Below, one piece after another: positions 46,335 to 61,000 of a stretch of DNA of 64,000 bases. The DNA is from Rhopalosiphum padi (Eukaryota; Arthropoda; Insecta; Hemiptera; Aphididae). The translations under genes were made by a program, and so were the position numbers. Positions within the stretch are counted from its first letter, which is position 1, and every line of letters starts with the position of its first letter. The stretch is taken from contig NC_083600.1 in NCBI RefSeq assembly GCF_020882245.1, positions 3,472,001 through 3,536,000 of the forward strand, in the 5' to 3' direction. The notes beneath the pieces are model-generated. The model saw only the letters and a program-made list of their open reading frames with translations, was not told the origin of the DNA and did no database searches.

Positions 46335-46451
46335 TTAATGCTTATCCCTTTCTCTTTTACACGTTGCATTTTCAACGAGTTCTTCGTTTAAAGCATAATA
46401 TTGTTCTACTGTACTATACTTTGTAGACATCAAAGTAAAGTTACACAACAT
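46335..46451 (-). CDS. Very short orphan ORF or exon fragment
   Basis: 38 codons on the minus strand, from ATG at 46449-46451 to TAA. The part MSTKYSTVEQYYALNEELV followed by ENATCKRERDK has a protein-like composition, unusual for this AT-rich region. It could be a terminal exon or a decayed gene piece. Family unknown. Confidence 0.2.
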   Translation of the reverse strand: MLCNFTLMSTKYSTVEQYYALNEELVENATCKRERDKH

Positions 46452-49400
46452 GTTTTAGATACCGTGCAAAAACTAACTGGCACATGACAAGAAACTATTA
46501 ACAAGGCATTTTCCGGGGAATATTGTGTTTGCCGATGGAACTTTTATTAGACATTCACCTAGTGTTCTGATTGATGTAAAGGTAAAGGAAGCAAAATTAC
46601 TATGATAACGTAAATATAGTTGTATTTGGATTTTCATAAAATTATAAAATGCTATATTGTTTTTTTAAAAAAATTGTCAGTTATTACTTATAAACATTAA
46701 AGTATAAATAATTGTTGGTAAAAAATTAAATAAATTGCACGATAATCGTATAACTAAAAACCTTATTTACAAAATGACTATTTTTGATATAATATACCAT
46801 GTATACTGTAGGTGAGTTAGGGGTGTTAAATTTTATTTTATTAGTAATTATTACCATACTTTATAATGATTATTTAATCCGTGTACTCGCAACGATATTA
46901 TTGACATCAGAGATACATTTACTGTTCAAATTATATTTTATGTAACAGGATATGAATATAAAAAATTAAAGTTAAAAAAATCGTTTAATCTAACATTTAT
47001 TTTTGAAATACATTTTTAAAAGAAGATTCATAACTAGCATAATAAAAACAAATAAAAGATGCTTAGTATTATGAAGTAGTCATTTGCTAAGAAACTCTCG
47101 GAAACTCCTTACTAGTTGTTATAAAATTTTTGTGATATATTCATAAAGTTACATGTTATATAACTAAAACTAAATTAGTTATAATTTATCTGCGTATATA
47201 TTATCATATAATCTTCGGGTTGATTTCAAAACAGTCAATTTGTTAAATATACCTATTTTTATTTTGCATCTGCACTAGTTAATAGTCAATATATCATATT
47301 TATAACTACGAACCAGTGATGATTATGGTATTTAATACTTACTTACCTTCAAATATTTTTTATCTTTGGTAAAACGATTCTAGATGAGGTTTAAAATATC
47401 CAGGGATAAAAATTAGCTGTTATGGCATATACAATTATAAATAGATGAACTGAAGATTAATATAATTAAATTTATTAAATGGGATATAAATATTTCGTCT
47501 TAAAGGTTAAGAGTAAGGTAACATTTTTAATGGTTACCAAAATGGTAATAATGATATTAATCTAAATTGCAAGACTTTTGAATTTAATAGGATCAATGTC
47601 ATGCAACATGTATAATAATAATAATAATAAAGAATTTTAGTTTGAATATACACCAACAAGAATGATTGAGAGTGGTGGAATTTGAAGAAGTCGTTCACCG
47701 TATGCTTGTTAATTACAAAACAAATGATAAATCTTAACATAATACCAATAAACATATCAAGAAACGAGGGTTAATATGCTAAGATGTAAAAATACTAATG
47801 TCGTTTAATATTTATAAATATGAATTAATATACACATAGACATTATGCGTATGGTACCTACTTAGCATACAATTAATTCATTTTTTCATACTTGCAACAT
47901 AAATGGAAAAAATATAATTTTTTTTTATCATTATAATATATCTAATCAATCATAGTCTAAAAATAATATGTTTCAGTTGTTTTTTTAAGAAAATTGGAAA
48001 TAACGTTTCCAACGTAAAAAGTTTCAAAGATCATATAGTTTTTATATTTTAAATGAAAACACATCTTTAACAAAATCGTCCGAAAGCGTTTCTCCAGTAT
48101 GTGTAATTTGTCTGGATTTTCATTATTTTGTTACTTTTTAAATCATCAATAAATAATAATCACAATTTATAGCATGATTTTTTAGTATACGTATTACTTA
48201 TACATATATAATATTATTAATTGATTCGCTATGTGCTCATATCTGAATATAACTATTAAATTGATTATTTTTAAATTCGTTATTTACTTCTATTTTTTAA
48301 TTTTTATTATCGGTAATGGAAGTGGTAAAATTGAATTTCACTTGAAATTTAATTCTTATATGAAATTTTATTTTCAAAAACTAGTAATATTTTCATACTA
48401 ATCATACCCATATTTTTTTGTTTCTACAATGTCTTATTATTTTAGTTCTTTACTATAACTAAACTATTAAATTTATTTTTATGATTAAGTATAAATTGTG
48501 TTATTATAAAATATTTGTATTATTTGCTAAAAATATGCATTATACTTTAAAGATGTCTATGTTTTATGATTTTAAAAGAAAAAACCGTCATCACTGTCTA
48601 CTGGTTCTTAAAGATAAAAATACTATCAATCATGCTGCTGTTGTCATAATTATAAATTCATTTTTATAGAGATAACGATGTATTTATGTTATTAAGTGTA
48701 TTCATATTAATTTTACTAAAATTTTTGAATACTGAATTAAATTCGTTCTTTTTAAGAACTTTTTTTAATTTAATACTAAAAGTAAAATTCTTAAATAATC
48801 ATCATTTAAATGAAATATAACGATAAATTTAAAGAAAAAGTTTTTAATTGACTCTATTTGATTTAAATATATCTGACAAACACTCTGGTTCTTAGTTTAA
48901 AATTAAATTTCCATAACTTAATAAAAGGAGTTAAATTTAATAGATTTAGTTACATTAATGTTTTAACGGATATTTTTATTTATTTATTTTTTGATGTAGC
49001 AATTTATCAGCTGCAATACTTCATTGGTAGTTTTTATATGGAAGTAATATCGACTTGTATGTTGGTGATTGGGTATTTTTTTTATCACTTAGGTAATTAT
49101 AACTTTATTTATTGTATGTATTTTTCAGTCATAACGTCTCAACTGTCTGATATTTATAAAAATATTATAATAAAGTCTTACGTTTCATGTAAGAATATAT
49201 TAATTTTACTCTCACTTTGTATATTTTAAATTGTAATAAAATTAGATACTATCTGAATAGTTGACATCACAAAAGAGTTCTCAGAATTTATTGGTTTATT
49301 CAGTTATAATACAACTTTTATATCATCTCGTATTGGTTTGATTGGGTATCTGGGTTTACATTCATATTAGTTATTTAGAAGAAATATTGTCTAAATTGAG

Positions 49401-49579
49401 CGTATTTTTTATCTTCCTGTTTAAATTGATTATTTTAATAGTTGTAAAAAAGTACTAATAAAACTGTAAGCTATTTTTAGTTAAAAATAAATAAAAATTA
49501 TTAGCTCATAATCATAGGTAATAATTTTAACAGTAAGATCTAGAATTCAAAAAATAAACTGTTACTTAAAATGTTTATA
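46452..49579. other. Intergenic, no gene seen
   Basis: AT-rich with an (AAT)5 run near 47617. Short open frames are Lys/Asn/Ile/Tyr-rich, as random AT-rich DNA gives. Confidence 0.5.
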
Positions 49580-49960
49580 TATATATATTTTTTTTACATA
49601 TTGTTATAGTTTTGGTGAATGAGAAGGTGGTTTATGAGGTTTGTATGAAGAAATCCATTGATGGAACTTCGTGATGTGTGGCTGTATTTAATTATATAGC
49701 AGGTCACGATACCATTTTCGTTTCAGTTGTCTTTTGAGATTGTTTGGTATCGTATGAACAGATATGTCGGAGATGAGAGGATTGCGATGGTTGTAGAAGT
49801 TACAGTAAATATGCTTGAAGAAAGTTTTAGCAACATTTTGTATAACTGGACTCAAGAGGTATATATAAAAAGTGTAAATTGAGACAAAAGTAAAAGGGTG
49901 CTTTGGTAATTTTACGAAGAATTTTTGATTGCATATAATATTACAGTTGCTCAATGAATA
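49580..49960 (-). mobile_element. Jockey-like retrotransposon relic, ORF2 C-terminus
   Basis: On the minus strand the frame reads NHRNPLISDISVHTIPNNLK then RQLKRKWYRDLLYN and a stop. It is collinear with the C-terminal end of the relic at 8490-9795 (RLKHKWCRNLLTD). Poly-T near 49587-49595 fits the 3' tail. 5' truncated, with only the last roughly 100 codons. Confidence 0.75.
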
Positions 49961-52900
49961 TCTTCATCATTTGTGTCGATGGTTACATAATATATTATAT
50001 TATAATGGTATAATATAATTAAATAATGTTAGTTGTAGTGATGAATAAAGAAAAAACATTATCATCAATCTTTCTACATATATGTAATACATTTTAAATA
50101 CAATTAAATATTTAAATATAAATTCCTGTTGAATAATTTGGTCTAAACATTGTCCAATTTTAAATGTTGTGGTATATAAAGTTCAAAACCACGTTTTGTA
50201 TTAAAGCAATACACTGTTAAAAACTGTGTTCACATGTGAATTTGAATTCATCAAGCTTCTGGCGTCCCTAGTGTAATTTATATTAATTGAAAGAATTAAT
50301 TAATGTATTTGTTAATAAGAGCTGAAGTCGATATTTACCCATCAATTGTCGAGATTAATATAAAAATGGGCATTTGATTAGTATAAAATTAATATATTTT
50401 TACACTTACAAAATGAATGAAAAGTAAATTTTTTTTATTATTATTTATGTATGATCAATCAAAGTATAAATATAATATGTTTCAGTTGTTTTAAGAATAT
50501 TGTAAATAAAACTTAAATTCACAATCAAAATGTTTCAAAGATCATAGTTTTAAAATTTAGTTAAACAATTTTCTTAGCTATTGAGATTATGGGTAATTTG
50601 TAAAATAATTTTTAAAAGTAGTATCAATTTCTAATTATAGAGAGTACATTTTTTTACTGCCACAAAATGTCTTAAAAAATAACAACGTACTGTAAATTTA
50701 TCTTTACATAGAATGAAAAAAAAAATTTATATATAATTATAGCATGGTTACATAAAAATATTAAAATAGTTAGTTAAATTGTAATGCATATATTGTATTA
50801 GATGTATAATATTCGTTTCTTCTACGTTATATGTAAAGACATATCTTATAAGTGTTATAATACATATTATATTTTATGTATAAATTTATGTTTGACGTTT
50901 CTTCTAATATATTTTCATCTTTTATAGACATAATATCTGCATAATATGTTGCCCATATAAGGTAAATTTATTAAACTACAATTTTTATAATATTTCGATA
51001 ATGACAACCTTCAACAAATTAATATATTCGTAACTTAGTGGCTGCAACTATTTAACTTAGCTTAAATAATTAAAGCTGCAGTGTATATGACGTAGAGTCT
51101 ATATCCGTATACTGTAGACAGTTTAGCCCTGTGAATACTAATAATCGTGGTTTATACTCGGAGTGGGATGATAGTAACATCAGATGTACGTGCTTATTAT
51201 ATGTGTATATTGTATGTAGATATATAAAGAGCATCTACTTGATGGTTTATTGCTTTTCCTATAAATCCATTTGTACAAATATAATATGCGCACATGTATA
51301 CATGACACTACGAGAATATTATTTTTGAGTCTGGCAGTGATATTATGATTTATATCCAACAACAATTAGGTCAATTGCGTTTCTTTTGTAATAATAATAA
51401 TTGATAAATGATACCAAAAAGACCGAAAATTAAATTATCTATTAAAGTATTTAAAAAATTGTAGTGGTTATAACTTATTATAGATACCGATATTTAAGAT
51501 CATACAGTTATTGTTATTTTATCTGATTTTATAAATATATATACTATTTTTTACAATACGATATGTATAAATATTATATTATATTTTTAATAATATATAG
51601 TAAAATATTATGAATTATTTAATTTAATATAATATAATATCTATAGTTATCGTTGTTATGTAATCCGTTTTTCCGGAATATTATTAGTATGAAAACGTTC
51701 ATAATGCGATTATGTTTTCATTAATATTAACTATGGCAACACGGCGCAATGAATAGGCATTTCAGCTACACTACTGTCGTGGTTTTCTCGGTACCTCATT
51801 ATTTATAACTTTATATGAGTGGTTTGTTAAGAACAGAATATTATGGTGTAGAGTATAACACACGAGAGTAAAATATTAAAATAAGTGAGGTAAGATTAGT
51901 ATATTATTATTCCTATACGTGACTAATTTCTAAGCTGAATGATTTAAAATTAAGAACTGGCAATACTTTTTATTTTAAATGACAAGTTTATAAATAAAAC
52001 TAAAAATTATAATGAATATTTTTAATTTTTATAAATAACTATATTTTATTATTTTTATTAAAATATACATTTATTTTTAATATGAATATTAATTGATTTC
52101 AAGAAATGAAAAGGTATCAGACGCACTCATCGTTTAAATTAGCAATTTGACTTCCATAAATTCACTGGACTTATTATAATACCTATTTTAGAGATAAGGT
52201 AAATTATCCAAATAAAATGAATACGTTACATTTGTTTGTCACTTTAAAAATCGAGTGATTATTGCATTTTTTTGTAATATTCATAAGATTTTGATAATAC
52301 AAATCGAGATTTTTAATGAAGGACAAAACACAATAATGATAAACTAGTTACTCTAATTTTGTCAATACAATAATATGTTTTTTATTGGTTACTTTATAGT
52401 TTATAATATATTTTAATAAATAGATTGAGTATTTTTGTTTTACATTTGATTTATTTTTATAATTGAATCTTTTAAAAAACAGTTAATCAAGTTTTTAATT
52501 TTTTTAAATTAAAAAAAAGATAACTTATGATTTCATGAATAATTAGTTAAAATTATTGTAATATCTATACAAATTATGATTAAATTTCATTTAAAAAAAA
52601 TAATAATTTACAATTAATATTTATCGATTTTACTTATTTTTACTATAAATTTAATAAACTTATTCACATCATTTTTATTAAATTTTTGTATTTAAAAATT
52701 CAAGATAAAAAAAATTTCAGATTGCTAGTTTTTACTAAACTAAAAAAAAAATTACCTAAAAGTTAAGTATTTTAAAATTCTCAGAATTTATTTTATTGCA
52801 TTAAACATTTTTTTATAATGTTATAATGATGTTATATTATAATATTTTTAGTGTTATAAGTCACAACTACTAACCAACTACACCAGCTGCGGGGTGCATT

Positions 52901-55900
52901 ATGCGTAATGCTATAATCAGTTTTCCAAGAAACTGTTAGTATAAAAATAGATTTGAGAGAATGTTCCACAATACATTTCTGCTATTAATATTTTTATATT
53001 TCCACTTGCAAATCGATAATACAATAAAAACAAAAAAATTATTTACATAATATTTTACATAATATTTTATTATATTATTAAAGGTAATTAAAGTTGGCTA
53101 AATACACTAAAATATAATAGGCCTTAAAAATATACCACCTCCAAGGTTTTATAAGAAGAGGTGGAAATAGCCCACCCTAGACCCATTAACTATACAGGGT
53201 TAAAATTCACACCATAATATTTTTCCGACGTGCCTCTCTCTACAGCCAATAAAACATTAACAACATAATATGAATATTTTATTGTAGCGTAATAAACGAA
53301 CGCGTAATTTGGCATATTTTCATAGAGGAGAGGAGACTTTGTAGACAATTATTATTTGGTTTATCAGTATATAACGTGTGTGTTATGCTGTATTAGATTT
53401 GTTTAAGTTTTTGTAAATATATTATATAATATATAATTTTTTTGTGAATAAATATAATAATATGATGGATTGTATAATTTTTTTGCTGAAGCTTAGCATT
53501 TAATTAATAGTTTTCATATTTAATTTAAAGTGTAAAGAAGCTTCTTGCGAGTTGCATTAATTATTGTAGAAGCTTTTAATTGTTACTCTTAATTAATTAG
53601 AATGACACTAATTACATTTTAAAATAATATTTATTTTATAACTAGATGACTCTGACCTCGGTTAGCTCCACTTACCAACTACCCTAGGTTTTGATATAGA
53701 AATAGTAAAGTATAATATTCACGATAAAATGAAAAACTTCATAGGATGTTGTATTAAAATACTTATTTAAAATATAATAATATTATAATATAAATAGTTA
53801 TTAAATATCTATTTCAATACTCGTGGCATTGTTTTTTTTATATATTACTAGGGGATTCTACCTTCTGCTTGATTTTCTTACCAAACTTTTGGAAGGACAA
53901 AAACACCCTAGCAGTTTTACATGCGACTCTTTGCTTTTTAAAATTTTTTTTATCTTTTATTTAAAATATTTAATAATAAAACATTTGGAAAATTAATTAT
54001 TTAATTTTTTTTTTAAATTTAATATTGATAAACATTTTTTTTTTGGGGGGGAGGGTTATTGGTAATTCTTTGGCAATTATTAGACAATGAAAATTGTAAT
54101 ATTTTATAACCTTTAATATATTGAAGAGATTCACATACAACAATAAAACGCACGTATAAATATTATACATATAAAATAATAGTTACATTAAATTAGAATT
54201 TAAAATGTATACGTTATTATATGACGTTTAGGTCGTTTAGGATGCATCATTATTATTTATTATGTATATCATATTATTTTATAACGTATTTATTGCCTTT
54301 AAGTTTTTAATAAACAATCAATTGTTCAATTTAATATATTATCTACAGTTATGAATATGTCAGATTGGGATTGCATGTATTTATTTATGAAATACAAACA
54401 CTACCAAGTCTTAAACATTCTGCATGAATCATTATAATTACGATTTAATTAATGCTTAATGGTAAGTGCATTTGATTTGTTTATTTATATGTTATTATAT
54501 AATATATAATGTGTATAAATGGATCGTCTTTACATTCTATTGTAGGTGCTTTGAGTCATGTTTAAATTTTTCATCAGTTTTCTGATTCGGTTAAGAATGT
54601 CTTTGATCATAAATTTAATATGTTACTCTGTATTTGATAACGTAAAATAAATATAGATATATTTTGCACAACATGAATGTTTAATAATTACACGTATACT
54701 TTCAATTTTAGATTTTAGAGTTTTGATTTTATAATAGTTTGTGTCTTTTCAACTTTTGGCGCAATAAAATACTTTAAACTTCAATTTGATGGTGGTTTAC
54801 AGTAGAAAATCGGATCTAGTTGGTACTTTGAGGAGGCGGATTGAAATTGCTAAAAACGGCAATATTTACATATCAAATTTTTTTGAAATAATCAATTTTA
54901 TTATTAAAAAACGAACAACCTGAGGCATTTGAAATTAGTAGATAAAATAAAAAGTAAATAAAAATGTAAATTATACTACTGAATTTTAATTCTGGCTATC
55001 AATGATTTTAATATACATTTTTCGTACATAATGATTTATCGTTAAATTTGAATTTAATATGTTTATTACAGTGATCTAAGACCTACTCAATTAGGAAATA
55101 AACTGAAAATAAACCATATACATTAGACCATATTAGAGTGACTTCTCTGGTTTTTCTATTAATCGCGTAAGGGTTTGGCGTTTATTTATATAACACTATA
55201 CTCGTACATAAAATAATACAGAAAAATATTCCCGATCAATATAATGTATTTTGTAAACGAACTCATGCAAATAGTTTGTCGAAAAAAATAATCTATATCT
55301 TAAATGTTTTGAGATAACCAGCCGTATTAAGAATTTTCCATTGCTAAGAAAATGCATTAAGACTGTTCGGCAAATCTCGCAGATGCTTTCGAGCTGTTTG
55401 CAGACCATATTACGCATTGTACTGATCATAACATTCCCTTTCCATTACACTTCCTGTTTCTGAAACTGGCATAGCGGTTTTAATTACGTTAAACGTAAAA
55501 CTTTAATATTATTCACTTGGTTCGTTTTCCATCGTAGCAATCGTACTGTTTAGTGTGACGGAACTTAGGGCGGAGAAGGACATATGGGTTTAAGGAACAA
55601 GAACAAGAAGTGATTATGCTCTCCTCTGCCAGTATTTCATTTTTTATGTACTAAAAGAGAATTTTAATTTTAACCTACACACATTTTGGTATTCATCCAA
55701 TTATAATACATGTCTTGATTTGAAACACGGTGAAATGTTTAATAGAATAATTTGTAAAATGAACATTTTACTATGCGATGATATCATCATGCAATGTTAA
55801 AAGGTTTTTGTTCTTCTAGTAGAAATAGTTTATTAGTTAATGTGTATATAATTATTTAAAATTTAAAATTATTAATTTATGTTTATTTATAATTACTTTT

Positions 55901-57584
55901 ATAATTAAAATTAAAAATCCTTCATTTTAAAATTCACATATATATTATAAAACCATAGGATATTATCAAGATATTTTATTATTTATTTAAATCATAAAAA
56001 CTACGTCTGATTTGCTTGAAAACATACAATTTTTAATTCATTTATTAGTTATTTAATATTGATGCAGTACTAGTTAGCGTACATATTTGCAATAATATTA
56101 TATAATATACAATATACATGTTATTTATCTAGGGATTTTATTTTAATTGGCATACATTTATTAACAATATAATATATAATAAAAATAAAATATATTAATA
56201 GAATGCCACTCGTGTATGCATTAAAATTTTTACATTATAATCTACTACTATAGTACTTTATTCATGAATATTTTTAATAAATGAAAATACTTCGTTTTAT
56301 GCTTTAAAAATTGAAAAGACCAAATAACAAGAACCTAAATGATTTTTTTAATGTATCGATATGATGTTTATAAATTGTTTTTTATATTATAAATATTATT
56401 AATATATGATGATAACGGTGTCATAATTAGTAGATTTGTTTAATTGATCGGTCGAATAATAGTCATCCGTATACGAAAAAAATTGTAATCGAATAAAAAT
56501 GTTCATAAAAATTACTATTGATACCTACGATATTTTTCATATTTTAATTATAAAATATTATGATAAAAAAACAATATAGAAATTGTATTATTCTGTGTAT
56601 TAATAATTTAATGTACTATAAACAATATGTTAAAAATAAAGAAATAAAGAAAATATTAGTATTAATAATAGATATTTCAATTTCATATTTCATATTTTAA
56701 ATTCAAAATTCAGTTAATTTTTTTTTCATATGAAATAGCTTTATATAATATATATTAATTTTAAATTTCTATAAATTCAGTACATATATAACTCGTCTTA
56801 TTATACCTATTCATAGAGATTTTAAATACTAGGATAAGAAATTGAATAAATTTAATACCTACATATACGTTTGTAGTCATAGAAGTATAAAAATATAATT
56901 TTTAATCATGATTATATTAGAGTTTTTAGAAGTATTTTAAAATGTGATTAATCTCTATAAAAATATAAAAATTGTTACGAGTATTTGAACAATATATTAT
57001 TTTGTAATTTTAGATGTAGGAAATTGTAACATTATGGATAGTTTTGATGGACATTTAATCACCGGAAGGAAATGTTTTTACGATGGAACTTACTCCTAAA
57101 ACTTAAAACCCTATTAAATAGAACTTTTTGTTTTTAAACATGAAACTGTATAATTTAATGCGTTTATGGGTGTGGGAATAATCTAAAATACAATGGAGAA
57201 TTTCAGCTCTTCGCAGCTCGGGAGGATTTACTACGCTAATACATTTGACATTTATTCGAATTTATTTTCACTATAGTTTACGTATCAATATGTAAAAATA
57301 TATTAATATCGTCATTATCATCAATCATCATCATAATCGTCGCCATCGTCATTAAACTCGATACTAGCTCAATTTCAATACACTTATAGAGAAAAATGTT
57401 TTTCGTATCGGCAAATATTTGTTTACGGTGTTTGTGTTAGATATTATAAAACATGTACGTATACGCGTGTGTATAGTGGTGACATGAAAAATAATTAACT
57501 TTTTTTTGCATAAAAAAAAAAAAGTCTCAGCACACAAATAACGGATGTATCTATATGTTTTCCAATATTATACGTACAAATAAT
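49961..57584. other. Long gene-free stretch
   Basis: 7.6 kb of AT-rich DNA with A/T runs and no recognised gene. A 77-residue minus-strand frame at 55196-55429 (MISTMRNMVCKQLESICEIC) lies beside a slightly GC-richer patch at 55330-55610 but matches nothing I know. It could be intronic to a gene whose exons lie outside the window. Confidence 0.45.
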
Positions 57585-58030
57585 TTTGCCACGTCATTTT
57601 TTGTTCTATAAAATTCGTAGACTTGAGCTGATGATCCTATTAAAAAGTGTTCGACGACGACGGCGTCGGCGATGTGGAATGAAACAAATAGATAGCGATT
57701 CCGCGCTAAAAGAGGACACACCGCTGCCGCTTCCGTCCTGGCTGCAGCCGAGGCGCGATGCCGCCGAAAAGGAATATATAGTAAGTATATATGTAGTACT
57801 ATAGTGTCTAATCGTAATCACTGAGCGCGCTTAAACGTCTAATGGGATACCCTTGTTCGTCTGCACGCTCATCGTGACTCCTTAGTAGCGGCGGCGTCTG
57901 TACACCGGCGCACGGGCGCGAGAGACGAATGGGGCTTTAACGCGGCAAAGTCGTTTACCAGAGCCTAAGCTATATTAATGGACCTCCTCCCCGGGATAGG
58001 ATGCTCCATTGACGCTCGAAGGCTCTGCGC
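57585..58030 (+). promoter_or_regulatory. Second GC-rich island with possible first exon
   Basis: GC-rich block in an AT-rich desert. A plus-strand frame with an Arg run (RRRRRRRCG) and LPLPSWLQPRRDAAEKEYI ends at a good donor ATATA|GTAAGT near 57780, preceded by an acceptor-like TTCGTAG at about 57613-57619. It could be a 5' UTR exon, a short coding exon or a promoter. No family recognised. Its right part contains the hairpin described next. Confidence 0.35.
57960..58026 (+). other. Imperfect ~67-nt hairpin
   Basis: AGAGCCT pairs with AGGCTCT at the ends, AGC with GCT next, and TTAATGGA with TCCATTGA inside (one G-T pair), around a loop CCTCCTCCCCGGGATAGGATGC. The size suits a small-RNA precursor, but the sequence matches no insect microRNA I recognise. 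Confidence 0.35.
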
Positions 58031-61000
58031 GCATTATATAGTATAGGTGAAGTACAAATAATAAAAGTAAGCATAAAGTATAATTTAATCGAACGGCAGA
58101 GAAATACACACAGTTCGTACATGATAATAATATGTACGAGTATACGTATACATTACATTATGGCCTCCGTTTGATCTTATTGTGCGAAGTATTCATGGCG
58201 AACTATTAAAGAGAGAGAGAGAGAGAAAATAATGCGATTCGTTTATTATATATATATATATATAAATATAAATATAATAGGAATTTGCTTTGCGTACAGT
58301 TCGGTGCCCATGGATAATAATGATTTTTTTTCGCTAAAGAAGATTATAATGAATTTAATATTAATAAGTGGTTTTTTTTTTTTTTTTATTTTGTATAATT
58401 TAATACAACAAAAAAAAGTATTGCTTTGCTTTTATATCCACGACTAAAATTTTAAATGCATTTATAGTGTTGATACAAAACGACAAACGCGTATACGTTA
58501 ATATCCGTATTGATGTGAGTTTGAATGTTTTGCAACTTAAAAAAAAAAAAAGGTTTACTTGGTAATTATTTTACAAGTATTGAGAATTATATTTATGTAT
58601 TTTGTTGTAGAAATTAAATTATTTGGTATACAATATTTATAGTGGACCCGTTGTATTTCTTAATTTTTAAAAATATTACAGCATACTCTCTTTATTTTAT
58701 GTATTGAACTCACTATATTTTCAGTAAAGTAAATTATTAGTTTTCTATAATGTACCATAGTTGAGTAATTTTATATTTTTTCCAAATTAAAAATTTACAA
58801 TAATTAAATACATTATGCTACATTAATTTGTGATTTTCAGTTTAATTTGTTTAACTTTTATAATAACTAAGTTTTTTTTATTTTTTATTAAAATTGTATT
58901 TTTGGTTTTGGTTTATACTAATTGTATAATAATACTATTTCAATATATTAATCGTACATATGAAACCACATTTATCAATTTCGGGAATTATTAGTATGTA
59001 ATATTTTAATGCATATTATACCTAAATACAAATATTATTTTAAGATACATTAACTAATACGATCTATAAAATTAATAACATTTATGTCACAGCTACCCTA
59101 CGACTAAAATTTAGTAAATTAATATTTAATATGAACAATGTATATCATAAAAAAGTAAGAAGAACAGATGTAATATAATTCCTTAAAAATCAGACAGTCA
59201 CATGGGACTGGAGTACTAAATAACATTAATTTTTTGAAGTTCTTAAAATGATTGGATATTTATAATTCAATTTAATGCGAAAAAAAATATTGTAAATACT
59301 GACATACATTTTTATTGTAAATAATTTATCGTTCTATGCCTTATGAACTTAACCACAGCACAGTTACTAATATTTTTTTAGATAAATAAAAACAAAAATT
59401 AATGTCTATGTGTATTGTGTACATTAATAAATATCGAAAAAGTTGCATTGCTGTATAGAAATTGTCGAGTGTATCTCGTTAATTATCTCTCTTAGCTCCA
59501 CTAAGAATACTAAAATTATAAAATATTTTTTTTATAGGAAGTTAAATAAACAGACTGCTTAGAATACAACCAAATTATTATGTGCTTAATTAAATATTAA
59601 ATCCTTAGAATATAATTATTTATACTCTTACTAGCAGGTTATCTTATTGTTGGAATGTAAGTAAATTCAATATAACAGAAATGCCGTAAAATGACTATAT
59701 GCTGTTAAATGTTGTTACTTATCATGCGAATTTGATTATACGACACGGTAATACAAATATTTTTATTTTTCCAAAATTGAATTTACGGAAATGCGATCCG
59801 TTGTTATTCCTATTTTTATTTTCCACTCTACCCAGTTTCTTGACCCACGACATAAATTTAAATAATAATTTCACTTTAGCTATGCACTAGGAAATAAGAA
59901 TAACAAAAATGATTTGGAACAACTAATAGCTATAACATTAAACTATCTAGACGTGTTTTTTCTTTCTTTTTTTGACACCATTATTTTTGTCTAAAGCTTC
60001 TATTGGGCTTGACATACAAAATTCTTTTAGTTGAGTTTTACAGATGAAATGCAAGTATAGAAACAGAATTTAGACTGTCAAATGTTTTTATAAAACAAAA
60101 TTTGGTTTGAGTCCTATTGATTGAATTTTATCCCATTTGTATGTATATTGTATATTTATGTATTATAATTCATTAAATTACTTTAAGAGTGAAATCGCAT
60201 GTCTACATACTATTGATATAGCTCATGATACTATACAATAGACACATCTAAAATATCAAAATTCTTTACACTAATGCTAATCAAATATCTTGTGGTTATT
60301 AATTAGTGAAATAATAATTATAACATTTTATTTTTATAGTCAAGTAAACAATTTTAATCATGAATATATTAATTGTTTGTTTAAAAATCAACAGAGTTAT
60401 TTTTTCAAACAATGCTAATCATTACTTTTAGTATAAATAAAATGACACAACCATAATTAATAATATTATTATACGTTTGGTTACTTGTACGTAATTTTAT
60501 TTTGAGTTATTTTACTTTTTATTTTGAAAATAAATATTTTATATAGAAAAAGTTTGCTAAATTATATTCCCTAAAGACATTGTAGGTTTAAAATGTTTTA
60601 CCGTTGATTTGTCTTTTTCTCGCTTGGATGGAAATGATGAATTGTGTCGGCTACAGCATATTTTTTTTTCTTACGACATAATAGGATTACACTTTATTTT
60701 CCATTGCTCTCATCGCTATTTACGAATTGAAACCATTTTAATAATTTGGATTTTCAGCACAAGTTGACAGCAAGCAAGTTTCATTTATATCATCAGGACA
60801 CTATTCTAGGAAATAATGTTAGTGGATACCTTCATAAAAATACACATTTTATCTGATGATTCTGACTTAATTTTAAATTAAAGTAGGTATTTTAGTATAA
60901 ACAGCTTTTCAAAAAAAAAAAAAAAACTATTAATAAAACTGTACGATACAATTAGTAATCACTTAATGTGTGTTTTATTTTTTGTTAATTTTATCAAAAA

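Noticed and set aside
46500..46590. Possible F-box-like LPMELLLDI in a short frame
   Set aside because: Interrupted by stops on both sides within about 20 codons; the match is too short.
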